Origin: Zanthoxylum bungeanum
Lineage: Eukaryota > Streptophyta > Magnoliopsida > Sapindales > Rutaceae
Length of the DNA stretch: 64,000 bases
Assembly: GCA_019454045.1 (NCBI GenBank)
Contig: SKCR01033443.1
Coordinates: 122,931-186,930, forward strand
Reading direction: 5' to 3'
The notes below the pieces were generated by a model. That model did not search any database. It was not told the DNA's origin and saw nothing but the letters and a program-made list of their open reading frames with translations. The translations under genes were made by a program, and so were the position numbers. Shown piece by piece: positions 48,050 through 59,300 of this stretch (the first letter of the stretch is position 1; every line of letters starts with the position of its first letter).

Positions 48050-49755
48050 TGTGTCTGTTTTGTTAGTGCAGAAACTTGAGAAACTAGATTTGAAGAATCA
48101 AATCTAGGAGACACACTCTTAGACCCCTTCTTTTGTTTGTGCAACATGAATCACTTAGTCCTAATGTGTCATGCCTTGCCACAGTAATGTCATACATGCA
48201 CAAACCTCGGATGAGAGCGAGGTTTACCCACAACACCTCTAGATCGAAGTTGGGGAGAGAGACGAGGAACAAAAGGAGGAATCACATGACTACACTCAAC
48301 GGGCTTCTTACCTAAGTCATGTTTAGGAGGTTTAGGCACTGCTCTAGATGTTGAAGCTTTATCACAATTAGGCTCAAAACTAATCCCTAACATACGATCC
48401 ACTTTCTGATTACCACTAGAAAAAGCAGACAATTGAGTTCTAGCTTTTTCAAGTTCAGTCTCTAAAGTTTGGACCCTATCAACTAGGCCTATGTTCCTCT
48501 CCTCTAGGTCATCTACCATCAAGAGGCTTTGCTCAAATTTGGCTTGAGTTTCATTCTTTTCTAGCTCAACTAGTTTAAGCCTCTTATTGACCTCTATATT
48601 AGTCTTCTTAATAGCTAAACTCTCATTAAATAATTCAATATAAGCTACCTGAAGACTTTACTCATCTACAGACTCATCAAGAGAGACTTCTGAATCAACA
48701 TCATTAACAACAATCTCTCTCTCATCAGTCACACTAGCAGTAAAGGCTATATAATTACCTTTATGAGAATCATCACCTTCATAATCACTAAGGGATGCTT
48801 CCATGGCTTTCATGCCTTTAGTTCTAAGGTATGTGGGACACTCAGATCTAAAATGCACACATCCTTCACATTCATGACACTGGACACCACGAGATCTACT
48901 ATCCATATCCTCTCCAGACTCTCTCCTACTATGCCTACTCTCTCTAGGCTCATCCTCTCTATCCCTGTTATAACTGTGGCCACTCTTTTTAAGCTTAAGA
49001 AATTTCTTAAACTTTTTAGCAAACAAGGCCAAATCATGATCCGTGAGGGTATCCTCATCACTAGACGAACCATGAACAACTTCCTTCACGATATTCATCG
49101 CTATATTTTTGGGCTTTAGATGCCCAGGAAGTTTATGCTCATAAACCTGATGTTTTCCTACGAGGTCTTCTAAATTAAGCTGATCAAGGTCATTGCTTTC
49201 CTCGATGGCGGTGATTTTGAGTAGGAACTTATCAGGCATGGATCTAAGGATTTTCCTAACTATCCTGCTGGTAGGAATAGTCTCACCTAGGTTAAAGCTT
49301 GAGTCAACAATATCGTTAATCTCAGCATAAAATTGATCAAAGGTCTCATCATCCTTCATTCTAGTAACCTCAAACCTAGTAGCAAGATCCTGGAGTCTAT
49401 TATTTTTAACAGACAGTGTGCCATCATGCACAGTCTGCAGGATGTCCCAAGCATCCTTGGCTATCTCACACATAGAGATTCTCCTAAACTCAGCAGAACA
49501 AACAGCACCATGTATAGCATTAACAGCCTTGTTGTTCCTATTGCTAGCGTCAAAATCATCCTTCGACCATGTCAATTTGTCTTTGGGGGAAGATATCTCA
49601 TCAACTACAACAACGGGGGGTTTCCACCCGTGTTCAACATTCATCCAAATCCTCTCATCTAAGGACTTAAGGAACGCTTTCATGCGAACATTCCAATGCA
49701 AATATTCCGTGCCATAAAAAAATGGTGGACAATTTAAGGGTTGACTACGCTCCAT
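48050..49755 (-). CDS. gag: E5 Gag polyprotein: open for 365 codons, then in-frame stops
   Basis: Start is the ATG at 49755 (MERSQPLNCPPFF); the frame is open upstream to 49782 but without an ATG. The capsid-type copia gag domain covers roughly residues 10-210 (YLHWNVRMKAFL, AKDAWDILQTVHDG, VRKILRSMPDKFLLKITAIE, EDLVGKHQVYEHKL). A CX2CX4HX4C zinc knuckle follows at C293, C296, H301 and C306. The first stop is TAA at 48658-48660. The same frame then continues with a predicted coiled coil (LEERNIGLVDRVQTLETELE) to a second, broken zinc knuckle holding TGA at 48190-48192, 48169-48171 and 48151-48153. Gag would form the particle shell and bind element RNA. Stops make it a truncated or decayed product, but the 365-residue part could still be translated. 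Confidence 0.85.
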
Positions 49756-49796
49756 AGCTAATGGGTCGAGGATCAAGTTCAATTTCTGATACCAAT

Positions 49797-50901
49797 TGAA
49801 AATTCCGGGGTTAAGCCTAAGTTATGACCCTATGCGGAATTACAAACAATAAACAGGACAAGTCCTGATTACTGTAACTATAGAATCTTGACAAGCAACC
49901 ACAATAAACAATAAATAAAATATGCTGCAAATATTAAATAAATAAAATAAAGTAAAGCAGCAAATAAATCAAACCACACAAAATCAACACAATAATTTTG
50001 GTGACGAAGTGGAAAACTCTTGCTAGTAAAAAACCACTTCGGGTATAGGCTACCACCCGAATCCACTATATAGAGAAAAACTTACAGCGACGGTCAAGAC
50101 ATATGGTGGCAACTCCACCGACTCAAGTACCTCAATACTGTAAGAACTCAAGGCAACTCCTCAAGCCCACGACCCACAGTTTTCTTCAGAACCTCTGAAG
50201 TCTCTGAGTAGATTGTATCACCTCTGATGCCGGAACTCCGACTACCAAAACTCCTCCTAAAGAACTCTAAAGGATTATGGATTTTGGGTTAAGTTGTGTT
50301 GAAGGTTTATCAAAGAAGGAATCAAACCTTTAACAAAGAAGACAATAAGATGAAAAGAGTCTTCAAGGTAGATTCAATAAAGGTTGAAAGCTTTGAGAGA
50401 TTTTGGCTCAAAGGAAAAGTGCTTCAACTCATGGGGATGGCGGCTACATGTTTTTTTTATATAGGTAGGGTGAAAGGCTATGGTTTTGCAGGCCAAAAAC
50501 GCGTTCAGATCGCAGTCGCGTTCGAATGCATACTATAACGCTCCACGAACACGCCTTTTTTGTGAAGACTCATTCGAACGCCAATCGAACGCACAACGAA
50601 CAGATGCTCTCTGGAATGATCCCGTTTGAACCCAACAAGAACGTGACTCGAACGTTTTCTCTCTGGAACGCTCCCGTTCGAACCCAATAAAGAACGTGCC
50701 ACCAACGCCACACATTCGAACCCAATAACGAACGCAGCACCAACGCCAATCGTTCGAACACTGCAACGAACGCACCACGAACACATGTCTGATGCACAAA
50801 ATCCAAAGACCAGTCCAATTGCACAAAGATCTTCACGATAGATTACAACTCAATTGAACTTGTTTTGTCACGGACACATGCCAATAAAATTGGAACTAAC
50901 A
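49797..50901 (-). repeat. E5 right LTR (5' LTR on minus strand)
   Basis: 1105 bp, TGAAAATTCCGGGG to GGAACTAACA, followed by TSD CTTAG. Array positions 50520, 50572, 50624, 50676, 50714 and 50752 correspond to the left LTR; two are exact GTTCGAAC and four have one transition. TATA box near 50450-50465. Confidence 0.92.
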
Positions 50902-50906
50902 CTTAG

Positions 50907-51140
50907 GTCCGCTTTAAGCCTAAGGATCATGCATATATTGCTACCAAGAATTTTGCATAGATACATGGCATAAACACTTTAATATGAAAACTCTTGTAGG
51001 TCGGTTTGATGTACTTATTGTTCAATAAACACTCATGTGCTACACCAAGCAATCAAAATTTACTAGTAGCCTATAAGAACGACTACCCCACCTAAATGGC
51101 CGGCGATAATCATCATACTGATATATCCATATTATCAATG
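50907..51140. other. Intergenic DNA between E5 and family-A copy 2
   Basis: 234 bp, no feature recognised. CCTTG at 51141-51145 is the left TSD of the next element. Confidence 0.5.
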
Positions 51141-51145
51141 CCTTG

Positions 51146-51958
51146 TGTTGACGGCTGATTTTGGTCTCAGGGCAACAATGGAATATTACTCCCGAGACAA
51201 TCCTCCCTTAATAGTGAATTTGTTCGGTTATGGGGGAACCAAAAGCAAATTTAGCAAAAGACAGATAAATACACCAATCAACAAGGAGATTTAACGTGGT
51301 TCGGCGGATCAGGTCCAACCTACTTCCACGGGCACAAAACGGAGGATACTTTTATTACTGAGATATGCCTCTCTGATATCTCTTGTGTTTACAAGTCTGA
51401 TCCCAATGATCTTGATATTGATTCTGATATATCATTCTCCTCCCATTTATGCACACTCTAACCTCCTATTTATAATAGTGTAGAAATCATATTCCTTCTC
51501 CTACAAGAATTTCCTAGTTGAAATAATTTTCTTTTCCCATAAGGATTCCTAGTCAAAACTATTCCCTTTTCCCATAAGGATTCCTAATCAAAACTATATT
51601 TACTTTCTTTATCCTACTAGGACTCTGACTCACCAATTTTCCCCATGAAGGTAGGATAACTTATCATCTTATCCGAGAAAATAAGATGCATTATCTTCCT
51701 GAGCACGCCTCACCATGTGATCGGTCTTCGTGGGGTCGGTCATGATGGTCCTTTAAGCTGAGAATGCTGTTGTCGATCTGATAATTGCCCGGTCATCTGA
51801 ACCCAAGTGCTCGGTTAGCGATCATAAAGTGCTCGGTCACTTACTATTTGGCTCTTAGTGGTCGGGTCGGCATTAATGATTTCGACCGAGAAGAGAATTA
51901 CCTTTTTTACGTCTGCCGTACTCCTTAAATAACATAGGTCCTGGAAACACCATCAACA
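51146..51958 (-). repeat. Family-A LTR (copy 2, 3' LTR on minus strand)
   Basis: 813 bp, TGTTGACGGCTG to CACCATCAACA. Minus-strand TATA box CTATTATAAATAGGAGG near 51462-51480. Confidence 0.93.
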
Positions 51959-52026
51959 TCTGTCCCCTAGTTCTCGGTAACAACGAGTTTGCGAGTTGAT
52001 GCCGGGAACTATAAAAAAATGATGGT

Positions 52027-52915
52027 GTGCCAATGAATCCGTCGGTGGTCACTCTAGGAACCGCAGAGAAAAATGCCTTGGCTGCAAATCCGGTCCTTCC
52101 TGCCACCTTCATGTGCTCAGTCAACGAGGATCCCGATATCTACCCGTGGAGAAAATACTTTGCCCTTATGTTGATGACGATCGACTCGGTGGGACGTAAC
52201 CCGACCCCGGGCTGAGAAGAACATTTAGCTCTGGGGGAATGTCACCTCCACAGACCAATAGAGGGCCGACCATGGGGGGATGCTCCGATCCCATACCGAT
52301 GATAAGTCTCTCGGTGGGACGTATCCCGACCCCGAGCTGAAGATGGCTTGACTCTGGGGGAATATTACATCCCCAGTCCAAAGAAGTCGACTCGGTGGGA
52401 CGTAACCCGACCCCGAGCTGAATAAACCATAAGGCCTCGACGGAAAGAAATCCAGCCCCGAGCTGAAACAAACATCGGTCTCGGTGGTACAAGAGCATAC
52501 CCAAGCCGGAAAGAAACATCGGTCTCGACGGTACAAGAGCAGACCCGAGCCGGAAAGAAACATCGGTCTCGGCGGTACAAGAGCAGACCCGAACCGGAAG
52601 GAAACACCTAACCTCAGCGGAACGAATCCAACCTCGAGCCGATTAACCAAGCGGCCTCGGCGGAATGAATCCAGCCCCGAGCCGATTAATCAAGTGGCCT
52701 CAGCGGAACGAATCCAGCCCCGAGCCGATTAATCAAGTGGCCTCGGTGAAACGAATCCAGCCCCGAACCGATTAATCAAGTGGCCTCGGCGGAATGAATC
52801 CAGCCCCGAGCCGATTAATCAAGTGGCCTCGGCGGAACGAATCCAGCCCCGAGCCGATTAATCAAGTGGCTTCGGCGGAACGAATCCAGCCCCGAGCCGA
52901 TTAATCAAGTGGGAC
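52027..52915. repeat. Family-A tandem repeats, copy 2 (82-bp and 43/44-bp units)
   Basis: 52160-52430 holds the CTCTGGGGGAAT-type units, 52460-52595 three type II 44-bp units, and 52600-52915 about seven 43-bp units with CCTCGGCGGAACGAATCCAG and CCCCGAGCCGATTAATCAAG. Same order as in copy 1 but with different copy numbers, so the arrays expand and contract between copies. Confidence 0.9.
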
Positions 52916-53159
52916 TTTTTCAGAAGGGAAGTGAATCAACCTTTTGAAGCCCTACCGAATCTGGCACGGGCGTCCCCTTACTAGACCAGCGAAAATAAAA
53001 AACAAATCTCTGGAAAATAAAATTAAAAGGTGGGGGCGACTTAGCGCTTATCCTAAAACAAAACGTTTCGCAAGTATAAACAACAACACGGATGCTTCAA
53101 AACAGCGTCCTGTCCGAGGTCTCCAAAACATAATTCTAAATCTTTCAATTCAGAGTCCC

Positions 53160-53795
53160 GGCGAACCAGGATTTGGATCAGAGAGCGTTTAGAATGGTAA
53201 GGGCACATCCTCTATACTTCAGGTCTCCATGGAGCCTGTTTATCGTTCGAAGGCTCCTCCTTACAACGCTGGAGCAAGCATACGCTACGGGGGCACAATC
53301 CATCCCCGTGCTATACTTCTCTTAGATTCGAGTGATCAAAGGAATATGGATCAAAGAGTGTCCGAGACATTAAGGGCATTTTCCTCCTTATGTTCGGTAA
53401 CACTGGAATAAGCAATCGCCATGGGGGCATCATCCCTCCCCGTTCTATGCTTCTCACGGATCCATATGATCAAGGAAATGGGGATCAAAGAGTGTCTGAG
53501 ACATTAAGGGCATTTTCCTCCTTATGTTCGGTAACACTGGAGTAAGCAAACGCCACAGGGGTATCATCCCTCCCCGTGCTATGCTTCTCACGGATCCTTT
53601 AATCAGGTAGGTGAGGATCAGAGAGTGTCCGAAATATTAAGGGCATATTCCTCCTTATGTTCGGTAACACTGGAGTAAGCAAACGCTACGGGGGTATCAT
53701 CCCTCCCCGTGCTATACTTCTCTCGGATCCATTGGTCAGATGGAACAGGTGGGAATACAATCTCTGTAGTCGCCATTCCCAAACTGGTCAGGCCG
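53160..53795. repeat. Tandem repeat, about 134-bp period
   Basis: TGTTCGGTAACACTGGARTA recurs at 53391, 53525 and 53658, with CATCCCTCCCCGTGCTATRC and GGATCARAGAGTGTCYGAGA blocks in each unit; a diverged first unit begins near 53160. Not present in copy 1. Confidence 0.85.
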
Positions 53796-53944
53796 GCCAT
53801 CTCACGGGGGCACTCCCTCCCAGCGAATGTAGTCCACAGGCATTCCTTCAAGTATACATGATTCGAGAAAATCCTTTAATTTGGTATAAAACTTTCTTAT
53901 GACCTTCTTCGACTTCATCACTTGTTCTTGCTTCACTGGAGCAC

Positions 53945-54420
53945 ATGTTACAGATAAGCATCTTCGTCAGCCTTCTTCGAGAGGTTCTGCGTAGTGGAGT
54001 TATGTACTTTCTTCGTGATCCTGCTGATCCAAACTATAATCCATTCCGTGATCTAATTGATGATCCTATACACAAGCATGCTCGTAGAGTTTTGCTGTCT
54101 GTTGCAGTTTACGGGAGTTTGATTGTGATGCTGGTATTTTTGCCTGTGAAACTTGCAATGCGCATGGCTCCTTCCATTTTTCCTCTTGATGTATCCGTAT
54201 CGCCGTATCGGACCCATTTACTGAAATACCAGCTGACATGCTTCTCTTCCAAATCTGCATTCCATTTGCCGTTTGAGCATTTCAAGCTGCGCACAACAAT
54301 CAAGTCTCTTCTTCACTATTGGTTCTCAGCTGTTGGCTGGGCACTTGGTCTAACAGACTTTTTACTGCCCAGTCCTGAGGACAATAGTGGCCAGGAGAAT
54401 GGAAATATGGACATAAGGCA
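53945..54420 (+). pseudogene. Captured fragment of SUD1/DOA10-type E3 ubiquitin ligase gene
   Basis: Plus-strand translation LRSGVMYFLRDPADPNYNPF, RDLIDDPIHKHARRVLLSVA, VYGSLIVMLVFLPVKLAMRM and APSIFPLDVSVS matches the central membrane region of plant SUD1/DOA10, an ER-membrane RING-CH ubiquitin ligase. After a frameshift at about 54198 the frame is restored near 54270: HFKLRTTIKSLLHYWF, AVGWALGLTDFLLPSPEDN. One transmembrane helix (VLLSVAVYGSLIVMLVFLPV) is obvious. The RING-CH domain and most helices are absent. No introns are visible over about 150 codons. It lies antisense to the carrying element, between its leader and the 134-bp repeats, the slot that holds the HSP70 piece in copy 1. Confidence 0.9.
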
Positions 54421-54444
54421 TGGTAGAAATATTGAGATAGGCAT

Positions 54445-54568
54445 GTTTTCTTACATCTTCTCCATCCAATCCGTAGTTGAACTCCCTGACGATCGGTGAT
54501 TTCCGCCTTCTGCCATCGTCTTACCACGTGAACTGCTTTTTGTTGAGTTCCCCACAGACGGCGCCAAC
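54445..54568 (-). promoter_or_regulatory. Family-A leader and PBS (copy 2)
   Basis: Matches 2893-3016 of copy 1; PBS GTTGGCGCCGTCTGTGGGGA on the minus strand abuts the LTR at 54569. Confidence 0.75.
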
Positions 54569-55382
54569 TGTTGACGGCTGATTTTTGGTCTCAGTGCAAC
54601 ATTGGAATATTACTCCCGAGACAATCCTCCATCAATAGTGAATTTGTTCGGTTATGGGGGAACCAAAAGCAAATTTAGCAAAAGACAGATAAATACACCA
54701 ATCAACAAGGAGATTTAACGTGGTTCGGCGGATCAGGTCCAACCTACGTCCACGGGCACAAAACGGATGATACTTTTATTATTGAGATATGCTTCTCTGA
54801 TATCTCTTGTGTTTACAAGTCTGATCCCAATGATCTTGATATTGATTCTGATATATCATTCTCCTCCCCTTTATGCACACTCTACCCTCCTATTTATAAT
54901 AGTGTAGAAATCAGATTCCTTCTCCTACAAGAATTTCCTAGTTGAAACAATTTTCTTTTCCCATAAGGATTCATAGTCAAAACTATTCCCTTTTCCCATA
55001 AGGATTCCTAATCAAAACTACATTTACTTTCTTTATTCTATTAGGACTCTGACTCACCAATTTTCCCCATGAAGGTAGGATAACTTATCATCTTATCCGA
55101 GAAAATAAGATGCATTATCTTCCTGAGCACGCCTCACCATGTGCTCGGTCTTCGTGAGGTCGATCATGATGGTCATTTGAGCTGAGAATGCTGCTGTCGA
55201 TCTGATAATTGCCCGGTCATCTGAACCCAAGTGCTCGGTTACCGATCATAAAGTGCTCGGTCACTTACTGTTTGGCTCTTAGTGGTCGGGTCGACATTAA
55301 TGATTTCGACCGAGAAGGGAATTACCCTTTTTACCCCTGCCGTACTCCTTAAATAACATAGGTCCTGAAAACACCATCAACA
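54569..55382 (-). repeat. Family-A LTR (copy 2, 5' LTR on minus strand)
   Basis: 814 bp, TGTTGACGGCTG to CACCATCAACA, followed by TSD CCTTG (55383-55387). TATA box near 54884-54900 on the minus strand. Confidence 0.93.
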
Positions 55383-55387
55383 CCTTG

Positions 55388-55990
55388 TTATTAATAATTC
55401 ATTGACTATGAATATTTATGAGTGATATAATTTAATACACCAAAGCGCCATTTAGTTATTATATAAATCACTTTGAGGGTTTTATCAAATATAATATCTT
55501 ATATGATATTCTAAATGTTTTCATGATAAAGAGTGCTAATAATTAGCCTTAATCTGATTGAATCTACGCATATTACCAACATGATAGGTTTTAGATATAA
55601 AATCATGTATGTATAATGGATATTGGATGATTATGGATTTTAATATTTTAAATATCCGATATCTACAAAAAATTAAAAAAAAAATGAAAATGAAAATAAT
55701 TATAAAAATAAAATTAATTTTTCTAATAATAAAATTAATTTTTCTAATAATAAATAAATAATTTCTTGAATTTTTTGGGTATTGGATATTAGTAATGGAT
55801 ATCTATTATTCGTTAACAAATTTCTATTTTTTAAATTTTTAAATTTTATGATTATTTCGGTCGAATACGACATTCGTATTGTTGTTCAATGGCGGATACA
55901 AATATCGCCTTCAAAATTTTTATTAAATATGGATAAATTACAGAATCCCAAAAATTAACAACATTATGTCCAGATTTAGCCTCTTTATAT
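55388..55990. other. AT-rich upstream DNA
   Basis: No gene. A 20-bp word (AAATTAATTTTTCTAATAAT) is directly repeated at about 55711 and 55732. Confidence 0.5.
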
Positions 55991-56039
55991 TTCAAAGGGC
56001 AAAAAATAAAAATGGGTGTTTAAAATTACTCCCCGAAAA

Positions 56040-56354
56040 GCCGAAGAAACTCGCTCCTTGGACGGCACAGCCTAGGCTCAAGGCCCATTGGATGAGGATT
56101 AGGCACGTGTACGAGAGTAAGAGTGAGGAACACAATACTCGATGAAGCGCGAAACAGACAATCGACAATATCGAGCAAAATATTCAACCCAATTTATAAA
56201 AACCCTAACCCCCCAAATGGAACCATCCAATAGATATCATCTTTCTAACTCATAATTTTGTTCGGAATTTCTAATAATCAAATTTTGTTAAGGAGTTTTG
56301 TGTTGCAGATTATTAGGTTAAATTATACAAACAAACAAATACTATCAAACAACG
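56040..56354 (+). promoter_or_regulatory. Promoter and 5' UTR of the AFC3-like kinase gene
   Basis: GGCCCA (site II type) at 56082-56087, a G-box CACGTG at 56104-56109, TTATAAAA at 56193 and a telo-box AACCCTAA at 56201-56208. Site II plus telo-box is a common pairing in housekeeping plant promoters. A 5' UTR of roughly 100-150 bp before the ATG at 56355 is likely; its start cannot be fixed. Confidence 0.5.
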
Positions 56355-59300
56355 ATGGAGCAGGAGCAAACCAGAAAACGACGTCGGCTTGCTTGGGACG
56401 TGGCGCCGCCATCGGAGCCAGAGGTGGAAAACGCTCTAGGGGTTTTATAATTTGAATGATAAATCGAAGTAAAAGGTGTGGGTTTTGATGAATCTGACGT
56501 GGATTCGGAATGGTTTTTATAGGCGCAACGGGCTCTCGTTGTGGGCCACAACGGCGCGGCTGCCGTGCATAGACACGTGTCGCCGCCAAAAAGGGACGAT
56601 GATCGCGAGGGACATTACGTATTTAATCTCGGCGAAAATCTCACCCCAAGATGTGAGTTTTTAATAAAAAGATAATTTTTTTAGCTGTTTTGTTAAACAA
56701 CTTAATAGTGAAACTGTATTATAATTGTGATACCATCTATTTACATACATTATGATTCTCGAAAACTTATGTATAAATAGCACTAGATTGATTCTTTTGA
56801 AAATGTTACTGAATGTTGGTCTAGTTGTATTCTTAATTTATCCTTTGCTTTCTTATATTTGTATTTTGCAGATAAAATACTTAGCAAAATCGGTGAAGGT
56901 TAGCTGTCGAGTCCCCTGCTGTCTACGAGATCTTATGTTTTTGTGATTCTGCTTGTCCCATTGAGCAACTTGCTAGTATTGTAGGCACATTTGGCCGGGT
57001 TTTGGAATGTTGGGATCGTCAAACACGAGAGTATGTGGCAGTCAAAGTTGTCAGAAGCATACGCAAGTACAGGGATGCAGCAATGATTGAAATTGATGTT
57101 CTTCAGCTTCTTGCTAAGAATGACAAAGGCTGCAGCTCACGGTACATATCTTATGGGTTTGAGCTGATAGAAACATTTCTATTGGGTGTTGAGTTCTTAC
57201 ACTCCTGTGTGTTGGTTTATGCAGTTGTGTGCATATTCGGAATTGGTTTGATTATCGCAATCATATATGTATTGTAAGTATACCAAGAATCTTCTGTCAA
57301 ATGTTTATTTTTCCATTTGTTACTTTGCTTTCTTTAAGCTAAAATTGATGTGGAATCTTTTATTCCCATGTTTGTTGTTGTTGGCATGTGCTTTTATTGA
57401 AGTAAGAGTGACAAGATGCTTAACATTTATGAATTTGTTCGTCATTGTTCCTTTGTGTTTCTCTTATTGTGGTTTGGCCAATTGATATCCATATATTTTG
57501 TAATTTTATCCATACAGAATTCATTATGAAAATGGCAACTAAACAAACACCTTCCTTTGAATGCATTTTAATGATGTTACCAGGTATTTGAGAAGCTTGG
57601 ACCAAGTTTATTTGATTTTCTAAAGAGAAATAAATACTGCCCCTTTCCTGTGGATCTTGTTCGGGAATTTGGACGTCAGCTTTTGGAATCTGTAGCATGT
57701 GTGTGCATTGTTCTTGGCTCTAGTTTCATCAATTTTTTTATTCTCTTCTAACCAATCACCCAGTTCTGTTTCTTGGCCTGCTTTGTTTTATCCAGGATTA
57801 GCTCTGAATTTTATTTTTCTCTCCTTGTGTGTAACACGTTTTCAATGATTTATCATATCCAACAGATATGCATGATTTACGCTTAATTCACACTGACCTG
57901 AAGCCGGAAAATATACTTCTAGTTTCCTCTGAATATATAAAGCTTCCTGCCTACAAGGTATTTGGCCATTTAAGACTTGATAAAGTCATGTCGTTTTAGC
58001 TTTGGGTACAGACTTTTTAGTTATAATATTTAAAAAATTGCTTGGAATATGGTACAGAGGAGTTCTTCAGATGAAATGCCTTTCAGGTGCTTGCCAAAGT
58101 CAAGTGCCATTAAGCTGATTGATTTTGGTAGTACTGCTTTCGATAATCAGAATCATAGCTCCATTGTTTCCACAAGACATTACAGGGCCCCTGAGGTTAT
58201 TTTAGGTAACTAGTTACTGTGTTGGCAAATAAAATGCACTTTTTCCACCTTTTTCCTTTACCGCATGTGGTGTTTCAAATCCTAGGTTTTGAAACAACTA
58301 GAATATTGCTATTCTTCTATGCCTTCTTTTTAGGCATAGATAGATAGAAGGAAAGGGCTTAATTTTTTAGAAGATTCAAGAAAAGCAATTTTCAGAGGAT
58401 ATAATTTTCCTTTCTTGTTTCCCATCATTTTCTTTTCCTTTGAAAAAATTAATATAAAGAACAGCCGCCCAAATGCCAAATCGCTTTGTTGGATTTTTAT
58501 GTAAAAATTCATATTATGCTGGCTATCATTGAAGTCAGGCACTTTGGTTGTATAGTAGTATTGGTGAAGTGGTATTTTGAAGAGGAACTTCATCAAATTA
58601 TTTCCTTAACTGCATGCTTAAGTTACTTTTTGAATAGATACTTTGATTTTATTATGTACATATGTGGTTAGAGTTGACACTCGTTGAAGAATGAAGAATC
58701 TTATAGTGCTGGCAGAAATTCTCTTGATGTGCTTTCCATTGGATAGATTCAAGCCACACATATCATGTATGCTGTTGTCTGCTAATACCAGCTTAGGAAA
58801 TGCTAGCACCTGCAATTTATCCTGAAAGTAGTTTTTGTTTGAGAGCTTGATTAGTTGATATCTGTGTTTGTATATTTCATGTCTGTGTGCATTTCGACTT
58901 TGAATCTGTAATTTATTTTTTGCTTTTCTAATCTCTGTTTGTGGTTCGTGATTGCACTATTGTATGCATTCACACCCAATGTACTGACTGGCATTTGTCC
59001 ACTTATTTGTTTCAGGGCTTGGTTGGTCCTATCCATGTGATATGTGGAGTGTTGGTTGTATATTAGTCGAGCTATGCACGGTTAGTCCTGAATATTTTAG
59101 ATGTATCAAGCCCATTAGCAACATTGAATATTTACTTAAAATTTTTAATATATGGAAATTTTGTGTCAGGGTGAAGCACTCTTCCAGACGCATGAGAACT
59201 TGGAGCATCTGGCAATGATGGAGAGGGTATTGGGTCCTCTGCCCGAGCATATGATTCGAAAGGCAAGGTAAGTTAACTGTTGAAGTTTAATGACAGTTTG

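Larger units (their letters stand above)
45110..50901 (-). mobile_element. Copia-type gag-only element E5 (TR-GAG-like), complete
   Basis: LTRs 45110-46213 and 49797-50901 (about 1.1 kb). Perfect TSDs CTTAG (45105-45109, 50902-50906). PBS: minus strand TTGGTATCAGAAATTG next to the right LTR, tRNA-Met type. PPT: GAGAAAGGGGGAGAT (minus) at 46214-46228. The 3.58-kb interior holds gag but no protease, integrase, RT or RNase H, so movement would need enzymes from another element. SIRE-like lineage is inferred from the gag wording and coiled-coil extension. Confidence 0.92.
51146..55382 (-). mobile_element. Family-A gene-carrying LTR retrotransposon, copy 2 (complete, 4.24 kb)
   Basis: LTRs 51146-51958 and 54569-55382 are nearly identical by eye, with perfect TSDs CCTTG (51141-51145, 55383-55387). 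On the minus strand the right LTR is followed by the PBS GTTGGCGCCGTCTGTGGGGA. The left LTR is preceded by the purine tract AGGGGACAGA (51959-51968), which fixes the orientation. The 2.6-kb interior has no retrotransposon protein gene. It holds the shared leader, a SUD1/DOA10 fragment, 134-bp repeats and 43/44-bp repeats. Similar LTRs and perfect TSDs suggest a recent insertion. Confidence 0.93.

Noticed and set aside
48763..49717. Plus-strand frames of 99-118 codons
   Set aside because: They are antisense shadows of the E5 gag frame and show no domain.
56201..56208. Telomere-derived sequence (AACCCTAA)
   Set aside because: A single short motif near a gene start is a telo-box promoter element, not a telomeric repeat.
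56323..56589. Minus-strand frame of 88 codons next to the kinase start
   Set aside because: It is antisense to exons 1 and 2 of the kinase gene, whose splice phases and homology are clear.
57267..57485. Frame inside the kinase gene
   Set aside because: It lies almost entirely in intron 5; the flanking exons splice in phase across it.
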